Source of the DNA: Streptomyces sp. CG4
GTDB taxonomy: Bacteria > Actinomycetota > Actinomycetes > Streptomycetales > Streptomycetaceae
Assembly (NCBI RefSeq): GCF_041080655.1
Contig: NZ_CP163525.1
Coordinates: 9,734,001 to 9,798,000 of the forward strand
Direction of reading: 5' to 3'
DNA: 64,000 nucleotides
The notes below the pieces were generated by a model, which had not been told where the DNA came from, did no database searches, and saw only the letters and a program-made list of their open reading frames with translations. Shown one piece after another: positions 33,673 through 43,714 of this stretch (position 1 is the first letter of the stretch; each line of letters begins with the position of its first letter). Both the position numbers and the translations under genes were made by a program.

Positions 33673-36525
33673 TCAGGCGGCTCCCTGGGGGCGGATGTCC
33701 CCGGCCAGGCCCGCCTCCTTGAGCGCGGTGGCAAGGCCCGAACGGCCGGACGTCGACATCTTGCGGTAGCAGCTCGTCAGGTGCTTCTCCACGGCCCGCC
33801 GGGAGACACCGAGGTCGTCGGCGATGGCCTGGTTGGTCAGGCCCTGCACGGCCATCTGCGCCACCAACCGCTCCGCGGACGTCAGCTGTGCGCGGGCGAG
33901 GACGCGGACGGCCGCCGACCCCAGCAACTCCTGCGCCCGGGCCGCGACCGAGGACGCCCCGCACTCCGCGGCCAGCTCGTACGACGTCCGCAGTGCCGTC
34001 TCCGCCTCGGTGGCGTCGCGCGGTGCCACCACCTCCGCGAGCCGCAGCAGCACCGCCGCCCGCGCGTGCAGATCGGCGGATTCCTGCAGTACCTCGGTGG
34101 CTTCCCGCAGCAATGCCGGTGCGGAGGCCTTGTCCGAAACCATCGCCTGCAGCGCCAGCGCGCGGCCCAGGCCCGACGGGGCACCCCAAGCACGAGCCTG
34201 TTCGAGATGCTGTGCGCACAGCTGCGCGGCCCGGTCCGATTCGCCCATCCGGTGCAGGGTGCGTGCCGCCCAGTAGGCCGGGGGTGCCATGATCGGATTG
34301 CGCCATCCGGCCCGCTCCAGGGCGTACCAGGCGTCGAGGAAGTGCTCCACCGCCATGCCCGGTTCGTGCCGCAGCTCCGCCTCCATCCCCCGGACCAGAG
34401 TGAGCATCGCCGCCAGCTCGCAGTTCTCGTGGAGCCCACGGATCCGGTCCGGCAGCGAACCGACCAGCTCCGGCTCGCGTCCCCGCAGTGCCACCATGAC
34501 CAGGGCCATCGCGGACAGCGCGCTCACCTCGTCCGGACCGACCACCGAGCAGGCCTGCACGGCCCGTTCCCGCGCAGCCGTCAGCCGGCCCTGGGCGAGC
34601 AGTACAAGTGCCTGCTCGCTGAGGATCACCGACTCCTCCAGCCGCCCGCCCCGCCGCACGGCGTCCGCCAGGGCCGCGTCCAGCCAGGGCAGCAGCCCCG
34701 CCACCGAGTCGGCGGCGGCCGAGACCGACACGATCAAGGGCAGCATGGTGTGCACATGAGCCGCGGAGGCCGGCTCGTGCTCCAGCACACGGCGTGCGAG
34801 CGCTCCGATCCGGGTGGCGGGCATCGTCGCGGACACCATCGCCGCATGCAGCTGCGCCATCAGCAGTTCCCGCTGGCCTCCGTGCGCCATCTCCGGTTGC
34901 GCGCCCAGCCCGGCCAAGCGGTCCGCAGCGGACGACAGCACCGCCGGATCGTTTTCGCAGAGGTAGTGCAGCCGGGCCTCCAGGCGCAGCGCCATCATGC
35001 GCCGGTCGCCAGGCGCCGCCCCGGGGGCCGCCAGCTGCTCCGCCGTCTGCCGCAGCAGATCACCCAACGAGAGCAGGGTGGCCCCGGGCGCCACCGGGGT
35101 GAGCACCATCAGCGCCTCGGCGCGCTCCAGGACACCGGGCAGCAGCGGGAACGCCTGGGCCACGTGCCGGAAGGCCACCGACGGGGCGAAGCTCCGCTCC
35201 ACGGTCGCCAGTTCCACCAGCAGGCGGGCCCGCGCCCTGCTGTGCGGCGGGACGTCGCGCAGGGCGCGGCGCAGATAGCGAGCGGCCTTTTCCGGGGCGC
35301 CGCGCTGCACTGCCGCGTCGGCCGCGCGTCGCAGTGCCGCCAGCGCGTCGTCGTCCAACTGCACCGTCGTGACCAGCAGATGACCGGCCACCCGCTCGGG
35401 GTCGCTGCCCCGATAGCGCAGCAGGGCGGCCGCCTGCAGGTGCAGCCGGTCGCGTTCGCCCGGTGGTGTGGCTTCCTCGACCACCTCGTGCACGGCCCGG
35501 TGCGCCAGCCCGAAGCGGTCCTGCCGGGAGAGCAGCGCCAGTCGGTGCAGCCGGCGCAGGCTCTCGTCCCGGTCCACCGGGTCCAGTCCGGCCAGCTCGC
35601 CCACCAATTGCGGGTCCGCGTCGGCGCCGAGGACCGTCAACGCACGGGCCACGGCGAGCACGGGCTGCGGCTGCTCCCGCAGGCACAGCAGCAGACGGCG
35701 ACGCAGCGCCGGAGGAACCAGCGCGGCCACCGTGGGTGCCTCGGCGGCCACCGGGGCAATGCCGCGCGTCCGGCACTCCTGGAGAAGCGCTACGAGGTGC
35801 AGGGGGTTGCCGCGTGCGGTGTCGTGGCACGCGGCCGCGAACTCCGGGTCGGCCGGCACGCCCAGGCGCTCCAGGGTCATGCCCTCGACCGAGGCCATGC
35901 CGAGCGGGGCCGGCAGCAGTCTGTGCTCGGCTGCCGCGGCCAGCGGCCAGTTGCCGGGCTGGTCCGCCCCGGATTCCCCTTCGCACACGGTCACCGCGAC
36001 GAGTATCCCCCGGTGGGGCACCTGTTGCACGAGCTGGTCGAGCCAGTCCCGCGATCCCTCGTCCACCCAGTGCAGATCGTCGATGAGCAGCACCGGTATT
36101 CGGTCGTGGCTCATGTTCTCCACCATGGACAGCAGAGCGCGCACGGTCGTCGGGGTGTGCTGCCGGGGCGACTCGGGGTCGCCCTGGAGGAAGGCGAGCG
36201 CGGGCCGCGCCGGTCCCGAACACCATCGGCCGACGAACGATCCCGACGTGAGAACCGGACTCAGCAGTTGCCGGGTGACACCGAGGGCGAAGTCGCGTTC
36301 TGTGGGGGCGGCATAGGCCCGCATCACCAGAGGCCGTGGTGGTGCCAGCGACCCGGTGATGGGACCGATGGGCAGTCGTGAGGCCAGTTCGCCGATCTCC
36401 GTCAGCAGGGCCGACTTGCCGATTCCGGGCGGGCCGCTGATCACGACCAGGGATCCGCTGCCGTGTACGGCGAGCCGCAGGGCCTCGGCCGCCACTTTCA
36501 GTTCGTTCTGCCGCTCAAGCAGCAT
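33673..36525 (-). CDS. LAL-family LuxR regulator 1 (intact ATPase and HTH)
   Basis: 950 aa; ATG with AAGGAG about 10 bp upstream. Large ATP-binding LuxR regulator: N-terminal AAA-like domain with Walker A GPPGIGKSA near residue 31 and Walker B VLLIDDLHW near residue 146, a long helical middle region, and a C-terminal LuxR HTH (LTSAERLVAQMA through AVEKHLTSCYRK). Such LALs usually activate their own PKS cluster. It converges on the thioesterase/epsilon genes with only 33 bp between stops. It is the third gene of a LAL array, 66 bp after the LAL lacking an HTH, so it may be driven from the same promoter or from its own. Confidence 0.93.
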   Translation of the reverse strand: MLLERQNELKVAAEALRLAVHGSGSLVVISGPPGIGKSALLTEIGELASRLPIGPITGSLAPPRPLVMRAYAAPTERDFALGVTRQLLSPVLTSGSFVGRWCSGPARPALAFLQGDPESPRQHTPTTVRALLSMVENMSHDRIPVLLIDDLHWVDEGSRDWLDQLVQQVPHRGILVAVTVCEGESGADQPGNWPLAAAAEHRLLPAPLGMASVEGMTLERLGVPADPEFAAACHDTARGNPLHLVALLQECRTRGIAPVAAEAPTVAALVPPALRRRLLLCLREQPQPVLAVARALTVLGADADPQLVGELAGLDPVDRDESLRRLHRLALLSRQDRFGLAHRAVHEVVEEATPPGERDRLHLQAAALLRYRGSDPERVAGHLLVTTVQLDDDALAALRRAADAAVQRGAPEKAARYLRRALRDVPPHSRARARLLVELATVERSFAPSVAFRHVAQAFPLLPGVLERAEALMVLTPVAPGATLLSLGDLLRQTAEQLAAPGAAPGDRRMMALRLEARLHYLCENDPAVLSSAADRLAGLGAQPEMAHGGQRELLMAQLHAAMVSATMPATRIGALARRVLEHEPASAAHVHTMLPLIVSVSAAADSVAGLLPWLDAALADAVRRGGRLEESVILSEQALVLLAQGRLTAARERAVQACSVVGPDEVSALSAMALVMVALRGREPELVGSLPDRIRGLHENCELAAMLTLVRGMEAELRHEPGMAVEHFLDAWYALERAGWRNPIMAPPAYWAARTLHRMGESDRAAQLCAQHLEQARAWGAPSGLGRALALQAMVSDKASAPALLREATEVLQESADLHARAAVLLRLAEVVAPRDATEAETALRTSYELAAECGASSVAARAQELLGSAAVRVLARAQLTSAERLVAQMAVQGLTNQAIADDLGVSRRAVEKHLTSCYRKMSTSGRSGLATALKEAGLAGDIRPQGAA

Positions 36526-36591
36526 GCCGGCGGTCTCCTTGCACGGTGTGGTGGAACATGAGGGGTGATGAGAAGTGCTTCGACGTGCGGT

Positions 36592-39141
36592 TCATGTCAT
36601 CTCAGTCCCACCATCCCGGGCTCTGGGCCGGCGCGAGGCGGTGTCCACCCGCGCCGGGTGGTGCAGTCCGGCCCACTCCTGGGCGACGGTGGCGTGCACG
36701 AACGGTCCGGACACGGACGTGCGGCTGAGCCGGCCCAGCGCGCGCTCGGTCAGCCGGGCCGCTTGTGGGTCCGGGGACCCGAGTCCCCGGCGCAGTTCGG
36801 TCCAGGCGAGTGCGGAGTCGCTGCCCCACCGCCCGGCCAGCCGCAACTCCTCGGCGAACAGCGCCGAGGCCCGGTCGTCGTCACCGCAGCCCAGATGGGC
36901 CAGGGCAGCCAGGGAACGCCACGCCACCAGCGCTGGGTTGCCCCACCTCCGGGCCGCCAGCCACCGTCCGCACTCCTCGGCTGCCGCCAGCGCCTGCTCA
37001 GGGCGCCCCCGGCAGAGCGACAACTGGGCACGGGCGTACAGCAGATGGGCCCAGAAGGTGCCCTCCTCGGCACGGGGCGGCAACTCCTCGCCGGCCAGCG
37101 AAGCGGCCTCCTCGTAACGCTCCCGCGCAACCAGCAGCCGGATCTCCAGCGCCCGCAGCGCGGTGAGCCGGGAGGGATGCCACACCTGCGGCGGTACCAG
37201 AGACCTGGCGGCGGCGAGATCGTGGGCGGCGGTGTCCGGATCACCGGCCTGCAGGCCCAGGTTGGCCCGCAGCAGCAGGCCCGCCGTCACCAGCGTCGGG
37301 CTGCGGCGATGCCCGGCCTTGGCGAGCGTGGCGTCCAGCTCGCGGAGCGCCGTGCCGTGCGCGTCCGCGAGGGCCAGGGCAGCACAGGTGGCGAGCCGGG
37401 GGTACAGCGCTCCGTCGAGCGGCGCCCGCAGCAGCTTCTGGCACGACTCCCGTACCAAGGCCGCGTCTTCGCCTCGCAGCGTTCGCTGCCACACCCTGGC
37501 GGCGAGCACGGCCGGATGTTCGTCCGGGCTCGGCCGACCGTGGGGCGTCGCCCCCGGTTCCGGTGTCGTGGATCCCTGGCGGCTCGCGACGTCCGTCGGG
37601 CAACGTCGCACCTCCGCCGGCGGGAGATCCGCGGACCTCGCACCGTCGGCCCCGTACAGCATGGCCGCCGCCCTCGGCGCCAGGCCGGGTTCACCCCGGG
37701 CGAGGAGGAGGTCCGCAGCGGCGGTGTGCACGCGCGGGGGAGCCTGCGCTCCGGACAGCAACTCGTGTAGCCTGCGGTCCGCCGCCTCGGGCGCGATCAC
37801 CGCGTACGCCTCTGCGGCCTCCAGCAGCACCTCGGCGCGCTCTGCCGGGGGGAGCGGCTCGTGCAACGCCCGCTCCAGCGCCTCGGCGGCCTCTGCGTGC
37901 CGGCCCCGGGCCAGCCGGGTGCGGGCGGTGCGGCGCAGTACCCACGGCACCCACGGCTCGCCCAGCGGCACGGTGTTCAGCAGCAGCGTGGCCAGCTCCT
38001 CCTCGTCGGCGTCGCACCGATGCGCCCAGCGGGCGGCGTCCGCGTACAGCTGCCTGCGTTCGTCGCCGTCCATACCGGCCAGCACTGCGGATGCCCGGTC
38101 CGTCAGCCTCAGCAGTGGCGGATCACCGAAGTCGATCAGGCCCTGTACCCGTAGCGTTCGCAGAGCGGCCGGGAGTTCGGTCTTGTCGAGACCCACCAGC
38201 GAGGCCATCCGGTCCACCGTCACCAGGCCCCGGCAGACCGCAAGCCCACGGAGCAGCGCGCGGGGCCCGGCAGCCAGCTGTGCGGCGGACGCGGCTGCCC
38301 GTTCGGCACCCGCGGCGTCGATTCCACGGGTGAATGCCGTCGTCAGTCCGGTGGCGGACACCTCGGCCGGCTCCCGGCGCAGCTCGTCCAGAGCCCGCCG
38401 CAGCAGCCAGGGGCTGCCCCGACTGAGCCGGGCCGCCCGCTCCCACCAGAGGCCGTCCGACGCGGCCGGGGCCGGCAGCCCCGCCGCTGTGCACATCGCG
38501 CGGACCTCCGGCACACCGAGCGGCCCGAGTTCCAGCAGCCGGCCTCGGCCGTCCTGGAAGGCGGCTGCCTGGTTGAGGAGCGCGGCGCAGGCATCGGGGA
38601 ACTCGCCGCGGGCACTGGTGACGGTCAGCAGCACACCCAGCGGCGCCGAGGGGAGCCGCCGTAGGAGCGCCCCGATCACCTTCACCGACTCCGGGTCCGC
38701 CCACTGCACGTCGTCCAGGGCGAGGAGCGTCGGCCTGCCGGCGGCGGACAGCAGAGAACGGCACCATCTCTGCGCCGACCCCTCCGTGGGCGGCTCCGTG
38801 GCGCACTTCGTGCCGGCCGGGGCGGACTGGGGCGGCCGCAACTGCCGTACGAATGCGTAGGGGGTGTGCGAGGACGGCGCTGAACCCAGTGCGGTGAGCA
38901 CCTGGACACCGACCGAGCGGGCGAGGGCCATGCCGCGTCGCAGCAGTCGGCTGCGACCACTGCCCGGGATGCCGTGGATCACCGTCACGCCGGCATTGCC
39001 GTCGGCGAGCCGGCTCATCATGTGAAGCAGCGCCGCCTGTTCGGCGTCCCGCCCGTACAGCGGTGCGAAGTCGTCCTGGGTGGCTCGCTCGTGCAGCACG
39101 AGACTCGACGGTGTCGGTCGGCGGTCGGGAGCTGTGCTCAT
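36592..39141 (-). CDS. LAL-like AAA protein 2, no C-terminal HTH, Arg in Walker A
   Basis: 849 aa. The N-terminal nucleotide domain has HGIPGSGRSR (Arg in place of the Walker A Lys) near residue 56 and LLALDDVQW as Walker B, followed by helical repeats as in LAL regulators. The C-terminus ends in an Arg/Pro-rich tail (ASRRPRARDGGTEMT) with no LuxR helix-turn-helix. I looked in the other frames around the 3' end and found no displaced HTH. Its ATG overlaps the stop of LAL 3 (ATGA), so the two are coupled. It may act as a partner or modulator of its neighbours rather than binding DNA itself. Function inferred from fold and context. Confidence 0.85.
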   Translation of the reverse strand: MSTAPDRRPTPSSLVLHERATQDDFAPLYGRDAEQAALLHMMSRLADGNAGVTVIHGIPGSGRSRLLRRGMALARSVGVQVLTALGSAPSSHTPYAFVRQLRPPQSAPAGTKCATEPPTEGSAQRWCRSLLSAAGRPTLLALDDVQWADPESVKVIGALLRRLPSAPLGVLLTVTSARGEFPDACAALLNQAAAFQDGRGRLLELGPLGVPEVRAMCTAAGLPAPAASDGLWWERAARLSRGSPWLLRRALDELRREPAEVSATGLTTAFTRGIDAAGAERAAASAAQLAAGPRALLRGLAVCRGLVTVDRMASLVGLDKTELPAALRTLRVQGLIDFGDPPLLRLTDRASAVLAGMDGDERRQLYADAARWAHRCDADEEELATLLLNTVPLGEPWVPWVLRRTARTRLARGRHAEAAEALERALHEPLPPAERAEVLLEAAEAYAVIAPEAADRRLHELLSGAQAPPRVHTAAADLLLARGEPGLAPRAAAMLYGADGARSADLPPAEVRRCPTDVASRQGSTTPEPGATPHGRPSPDEHPAVLAARVWQRTLRGEDAALVRESCQKLLRAPLDGALYPRLATCAALALADAHGTALRELDATLAKAGHRRSPTLVTAGLLLRANLGLQAGDPDTAAHDLAAARSLVPPQVWHPSRLTALRALEIRLLVARERYEEAASLAGEELPPRAEEGTFWAHLLYARAQLSLCRGRPEQALAAAEECGRWLAARRWGNPALVAWRSLAALAHLGCGDDDRASALFAEELRLAGRWGSDSALAWTELRRGLGSPDPQAARLTERALGRLSRTSVSGPFVHATVAQEWAGLHHPARVDTASRRPRARDGGTEMT

Positions 39142-41915
39142 CGTTCCGTGCCCCCCGGACCGGACGTGGCGGCCCCGGGCGTGTTCGGCAGCACGCCCGC
39201 GAGCTCCTCCCGACGGTTCACGCCGAGCTTCTGATAGGTGTGGGTCAGGTGCAGTTCGACCGTACGCCGGGTTATGTAGAGCGCGTCGGCTATCTCCCGG
39301 TTGGAATAGCCCGCCATCGCCAGCGCGGCGACCCGGCGCTCCTGTTCGGTGAGGGCGTCGCTGGGGCGGCTGGTCAGGCGGCGGGGTCGGCCGCCGGCTT
39401 CGGCGAGACGGAGCCGGACGCCTTCCGCGGCTTCACCGGCTCCGCATCCGATCATCAGATCCAGCGCAGTGCGCAGCCGGGGCCGGGCGGCCAGGGGGTC
39501 GCCGTCGTCGAGCAGGGCAGACCCCAGTGCGTATTCGGCGCGTGCCCGCAGCAGCCGCGCGGGGGACTCGGCCAGTTGCTCGCACGCCTGGTCGAGGAGC
39601 CGGTGCCCGGTGTGGCCGGGAGTGGCGAGTCCTCGGGCGAGCAAGACGAGTCCGGAGCTGCGCGGGGTGTCCGCGAAGGGGGCCAGTTCGCCGCCCCGTG
39701 CGGCGACCAGCCGTGCCTCGGCCGGGCGGCCCAGTTCGGTCAGCAGATCCGCCGCCTCCAGCCACCAGGGCAGCACCAACGGCGACTCGGCTGCTCCCGG
39801 GCCCTGCGTACGGCCGCTGGAGCGCAGTGCCACCAGGGCGCCGCGCAGGTCGCCGCGGGATCGCCGGATGGCTGCCGCGGTCCACCAGTACAGGGGCTGG
39901 AGGTAGAACAGTGACTGCACTTCCCTGCCGCTGACGTCGGCGAGCACGGAGCCGGCGGCGGAGATTCTGCCGCGCTGGGCGAGCACGTAGGCGACGACAA
40001 CGGCCGGGGCGACGCCTGGGCTGTCGCCGTGCCGGCGTTCGAGTTCCAGGGCCCGTCGGGCGTCCCGTTCGGCCCTGGGCAGGTCGCCCGTGCCGCACAG
40101 CACCAGCGCCCGGACCATGAGGGTCTGGACCCGAGCCGGGTCCGGGCCCTCATGATCCGGGCGGCGCAGGATCCGGTCGAGCGCGTCGAGCGCTTTGGTG
40201 TTGTGGTCCGTGAGGTGTGCGATGACCGAGGAGGCGACCAGCGACAGCTCGTTCAGCGGGGTGCCAGGGGTGCCGACCGCCAACAGGGCAGGGTTGCCGG
40301 GCAGGGCAGCGGGACGGCCGCTGAGCATGGACAGTGCTGCGCAGGCCAGCCGCAGACGACGGCTGCCGGGACTGTCGCCGACGGGCTCGGCACACGTCCG
40401 AGAGCGCTCTCTGACCCATTTTGCGGTGCCGGGGCGCAACGCTCCGCTGAGCAGCAGAGCGGATTCCAGGTCGGGCCGGCATTCCTCCGGAACGGTGACC
40501 GCCCCGGAGTCGACCGCGCGGTCCAGGACGCTGGCGAGCAGTCGGGCCGCCTCGTCGGCACGGCCGAGTGCGATGAGGGTGTCCGCGCACCGCAAGGCGA
40601 TGTCGGCGAGTTCGCGCCCGTCGGTGCTGGTCGCGAGCAATGCGCTCAGATGGTGAACGGCCACGGCAGATGCGGTGGTGGTGAGTGTCGCGGCCAGCCG
40701 GGCGCGGATCCTGCGGAGCGTGCGGGCGTCCTGGCCGGCGCCGATGTCCAACGCGTGCGAGAGGTAGCGCACGGCGGATTCGGGCGAGTCGGCGTCCAGG
40801 GCCGCGCTGTACAGCGCCTCCAGCATCCAGGGCGCGGCGCCGTACCCGATCTGCAGGAGGACGTCTGCCACCTCCGTCGGCGGGCGCCCCGCATCCTCGA
40901 GCAGCCGGGCGGCGCGCGCGTACAGCGGAAGGAGATCGTCTTCCGTCACGCCGTGCGGTACGGCGCGTACGGCGCCGGGGGTCTTTGCCCGGGAGCCGCC
41001 GGCGGGCAGGGCTCGGTGTACGGCGAGGTGGTCCAGGGCACGCAGTACGGCCGGCACCGGCATTCGGATGAGTTCGCTCACGAGCTCCGGGTCGGAGCAG
41101 CCCAGCACGGCCACAGCGGACAGAACCGCCGCGGCCGACCGGGGGAGCGGGCCGGGCCCCTTCTGCGAGGCCGGGCTTGCTGTCTCCCTGCTCCTGGCGG
41201 CAGGCGTGTCGGCGTGCAGGTCGGCGAATGCGTGGACGGCAGCGGGTATGCCTGCGGAGTGTTCCAGGCATCGCCGCAGCAGGGCCGGGTCGGGTCTGCG
41301 TCCCAGCCGCTGGGTGAGGACCTCGGCGACGTCGCCGGCCGTCAGCGGCTTCAACTCCAATGTGTTCCAGGCATGGTGGGCGAGTAGCGAGGTCAGGGTG
41401 GCGGGCTCCCTGACGGCGGGAAGGGCGGGGACGGTGATCACCACGAGCAGCGGCAGCCCGGCGGACCTGCGCAGCACGTAGTCCAGTGCGCCCAGGGAAC
41501 GCGGGCGGCAGTGGTGTGCGTCGTCCATGGCCAGGACCACGGGCCCGCGCCGGCAGAGTGCCACGACCGTCTCGTGGAGCCGGTGGGACGACAGAGGGCC
41601 GTCACCCAGCGGCGATTGGACGGGGACCGCGTCGGACCGTGCGGCGCCGCTCGCGTCGTACCAGATCCCGTCGAGCGGGCCGGCGCGCAGCACCGACACC
41701 CAGGACGCCACGGTTTCGCAGAAGGTCCGCAGCAGGGCGCTGCGGCCGATGCCGACGGGGCCCGTCAGCATCACGGCGGGGGCTGGTCCGGAGCCGGCTC
41801 GGACGGTGCGGCCGACCAGCGCGGAGAGCGGGGAAACCCTGCCCGCCAGTGGTGCGGCCGTGGCCGGACCGGTGTTCTGCGAGCAGGGGACCGGCAAGGC
41901 AAGGGCGAGTTTCAC
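39138..41915 (-). CDS. LAL-family LuxR regulator 3 (Arg in Walker A, intact HTH)
   Basis: About 925 aa from GTG 41915 (VKLALALPV), preceded by GGTGGC; the frame stays open to 42161, but the upstream part has no coding look. Walker A reads GPVGIGRSA, again with Arg for Lys, and Walker B is VVLAMDDAHH. The middle is helical. The C-terminus is a clear LuxR HTH: LTEQERRVAALAMAGYSNREIADALYITRR followed by TVELHLTHTYQKLGV. It is the first gene of the LAL array, coupled to LAL 2. A 539-bp AT-richer region precedes it and should hold its promoter. Confidence 0.9.
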   Translation of the reverse strand: MKLALALPVPCSQNTGPATAAPLAGRVSPLSALVGRTVRAGSGPAPAVMLTGPVGIGRSALLRTFCETVASWVSVLRAGPLDGIWYDASGAARSDAVPVQSPLGDGPLSSHRLHETVVALCRRGPVVLAMDDAHHCRPRSLGALDYVLRRSAGLPLLVVITVPALPAVREPATLTSLLAHHAWNTLELKPLTAGDVAEVLTQRLGRRPDPALLRRCLEHSAGIPAAVHAFADLHADTPAARSRETASPASQKGPGPLPRSAAAVLSAVAVLGCSDPELVSELIRMPVPAVLRALDHLAVHRALPAGGSRAKTPGAVRAVPHGVTEDDLLPLYARAARLLEDAGRPPTEVADVLLQIGYGAAPWMLEALYSAALDADSPESAVRYLSHALDIGAGQDARTLRRIRARLAATLTTTASAVAVHHLSALLATSTDGRELADIALRCADTLIALGRADEAARLLASVLDRAVDSGAVTVPEECRPDLESALLLSGALRPGTAKWVRERSRTCAEPVGDSPGSRRLRLACAALSMLSGRPAALPGNPALLAVGTPGTPLNELSLVASSVIAHLTDHNTKALDALDRILRRPDHEGPDPARVQTLMVRALVLCGTGDLPRAERDARRALELERRHGDSPGVAPAVVVAYVLAQRGRISAAGSVLADVSGREVQSLFYLQPLYWWTAAAIRRSRGDLRGALVALRSSGRTQGPGAAESPLVLPWWLEAADLLTELGRPAEARLVAARGGELAPFADTPRSSGLVLLARGLATPGHTGHRLLDQACEQLAESPARLLRARAEYALGSALLDDGDPLAARPRLRTALDLMIGCGAGEAAEGVRLRLAEAGGRPRRLTSRPSDALTEQERRVAALAMAGYSNREIADALYITRRTVELHLTHTYQKLGVNRREELAGVLPNTPGAATSGPGGTER

Positions 41916-42454
41916 GGTGCCACCGAATGTTCTGTGGGGACGGACACTTGATGGGCTCTGTGCATGCGGGGCAGGGAAGAGCAATGTGGCGCGGCCGCAT
42001 ACCGCTGTGTAAGCAGCTTCCCGCGCCCTTTGTTCTATGTTCAACGATTTGCACAATGTCCCGGATTGTAGCCTCCCAATTGTGTCTTTCGTGTGAATGA
42101 TCGTTGATATCTGGATTCCGTGGTCGGCCTCGCCGCTGCGTCGAGAGCAGGGTGTATGCATCGGTCGCGGTGCTCATCGCACCTGTTTCGTCCTGTTGTT
42201 GTCGGTCGAGCGGGCCGCCTGGCTCGCCAGTGTGGACTCCTCATGTCGTGTCGTCGTATGTGGAGAATGCATGAAAGGAGGAAGACTAGGGAATCCCTTA
42301 GAGAGTTGTGGAGTCCTGTGCGGTCTTGCCTGGCAATCGTCCGGCGTCCGAGGATTCTGCCGGGAAAAATTACGGCGCCTGTGGCTGCGCGTCGGCCCCC
42401 GCCGTGCGGCGAGCTGGGTGGGGCGCTCCTGCGGTCCACTTCACCGGGATGCTC
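41916..42454. promoter_or_regulatory. 539-bp non-coding region upstream of the LAL array
   Basis: No convincing gene is present on either strand. The stretch around 42020-42120 is clearly poorer in GC than its surroundings, as expected of a promoter for the minus-strand LAL genes. I could not identify a -10/-35 pair or operator with confidence. Confidence 0.4.
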
Positions 42455-43714
42455 TCAGGCTGCCGGCAGCCGGACGCGGAACCACGCCCCGCCGGAGCCG
42501 GGTTCCAGACTCACCCTGCCACCGTGCGCGGTGACGATGGCCGCGACGACACTCAGTCCGAGGCCGTTTCCACCGCCCGCGTCGTTGTCCACGACGGGCG
42601 CCCTCGCCTTCTCGCCGTGGACGAACCGCTCGAAGGCCGAGTTCCGCAACTCGGCGGGGATGCCCGGCCCGTCGTCCATCACCTCGATGACCCGATGCGT
42701 GTCCTCGGTACCCAGCCCCAGCGCCGCGCGCGTCCCTTCGGGCGTGTGATGCCGCACATTGGCCAGCAGGTTGGCGATGACCTGGTAGAGGCGGTCCCGG
42801 TCACCGGTGACCGTGTGGTTGCCCGGCAGGATCGTGAGCTGGATCGGATGGTGCGGGGAACAGGCCTCGGCGTCGGCCACGGCGTCACGGCACAGACTTG
42901 CCAGGTTCACCCGCTCACGCCGCAGCGGTTGGCCCAGGTCGAGCCTGGCGAGCAGCACCAACTCGTCGATGAGCGCCAGCGTGCGGCGGGTCTCGTCCGT
43001 CATGCGGGACATGGCGAGATCGAAGTTCTCCGGATCGGCCAGACCGCCCAACCGGGCCAACTGAACATAGCCGGAGATCGCGGTGAGCGGAGTGCGCAGC
43101 TCATGCCCCGCGGTGGCGAGGAACTCCAGCAGGCGCCGCTCGGCCTTGCGGTGGTTCTCGCGCTCCTGTCGCAGCCGGACGCCCAGTCCGACAGCAGCAA
43201 GCAACAGCATGAATATCAGCGTCACTTCGAGGATCATCTTGGGACCAAGGGCTCGCGGGACCGATATCTCTGCAGTGGATGCCACGCTGTGGTCGGCGTC
43301 GTGGACCGGGGTCGCCCGGTGGGGTCCGTGGTCGGTGGTGACTGTGCGGAAAGCGGTCGCGCGCGTCATGATCGTACCAGTGGGCTGCCTCGGGCTTCTG
43401 GACGGTGAGCCGGCCTCGGCCGACCGCACTGTCACGGGCTTTCCGGTCTTCCCGGCGGTCGCCGGAGCCGACAGCACCGCATCCGTGGGGCGGCTTCGCC
43501 GCACGGGTCGGGACGGACGCGGCGGCCCGCCGTGGCGCGAGAACGACGAGAGGCGGACCAGGGCGTCGCTCGGCGTCGGCCTGGCGGGAAGCAAGCAGCA
43601 GCCGACCGCGAGAGACAAGGCCCCGAGCGTCACGCGTCTGAGCCGGGGCGGTGCTGCGGATGTGGGGCGCGGCACCGAGTCCGGGGCCTGCCCGCAGGTC
43701 CGTCGAGGGTGCAA
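42455..43714 (-). CDS. Orphan sensor histidine kinase
   Basis: Up to 419 aa. The start is uncertain: TTG 43714 opens the frame, and GTG 43633 would begin at VTLGALSLAVG. An N-terminal hydrophobic segment, a low-complexity outer region of about 100 aa and a second membrane helix (MILEVTLIFMLLLAAVG) precede the cytoplasmic kinase. HisKA box ATAGHELRTPL, N box NLLANVRHHTPEG, G1 DDGPGIP and G2 GNGLGLS are intact. No response regulator adjoins it; the nearest is the regulator two genes upstream in the same direction, which has its own kinase. It shares the ERRL...GHELRTPLT.I.GY.QLAR layout with that kinase, so it may be a diverged duplicate that uses the same regulator. Confidence 0.88.
   Translation of the reverse strand: MHPRRTCGQAPDSVPRPTSAAPPRLRRVTLGALSLAVGCCLLPARPTPSDALVRLSSFSRHGGPPRPSRPVRRSRPTDAVLSAPATAGKTGKPVTVRSAEAGSPSRSPRQPTGTIMTRATAFRTVTTDHGPHRATPVHDADHSVASTAEISVPRALGPKMILEVTLIFMLLLAAVGLGVRLRQERENHRKAERRLLEFLATAGHELRTPLTAISGYVQLARLGGLADPENFDLAMSRMTDETRRTLALIDELVLLARLDLGQPLRRERVNLASLCRDAVADAEACSPHHPIQLTILPGNHTVTGDRDRLYQVIANLLANVRHHTPEGTRAALGLGTEDTHRVIEVMDDGPGIPAELRNSAFERFVHGEKARAPVVDNDAGGGNGLGLSVVAAIVTAHGGRVSLEPGSGGAWFRVRLPAA

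Noticed and set aside
33781..36381. 866-codon plus-strand frame opposite LAL 1
   Set aside because: His/Gln/Arg-rich shadow; the minus strand encodes clear ATPase and LuxR domains.
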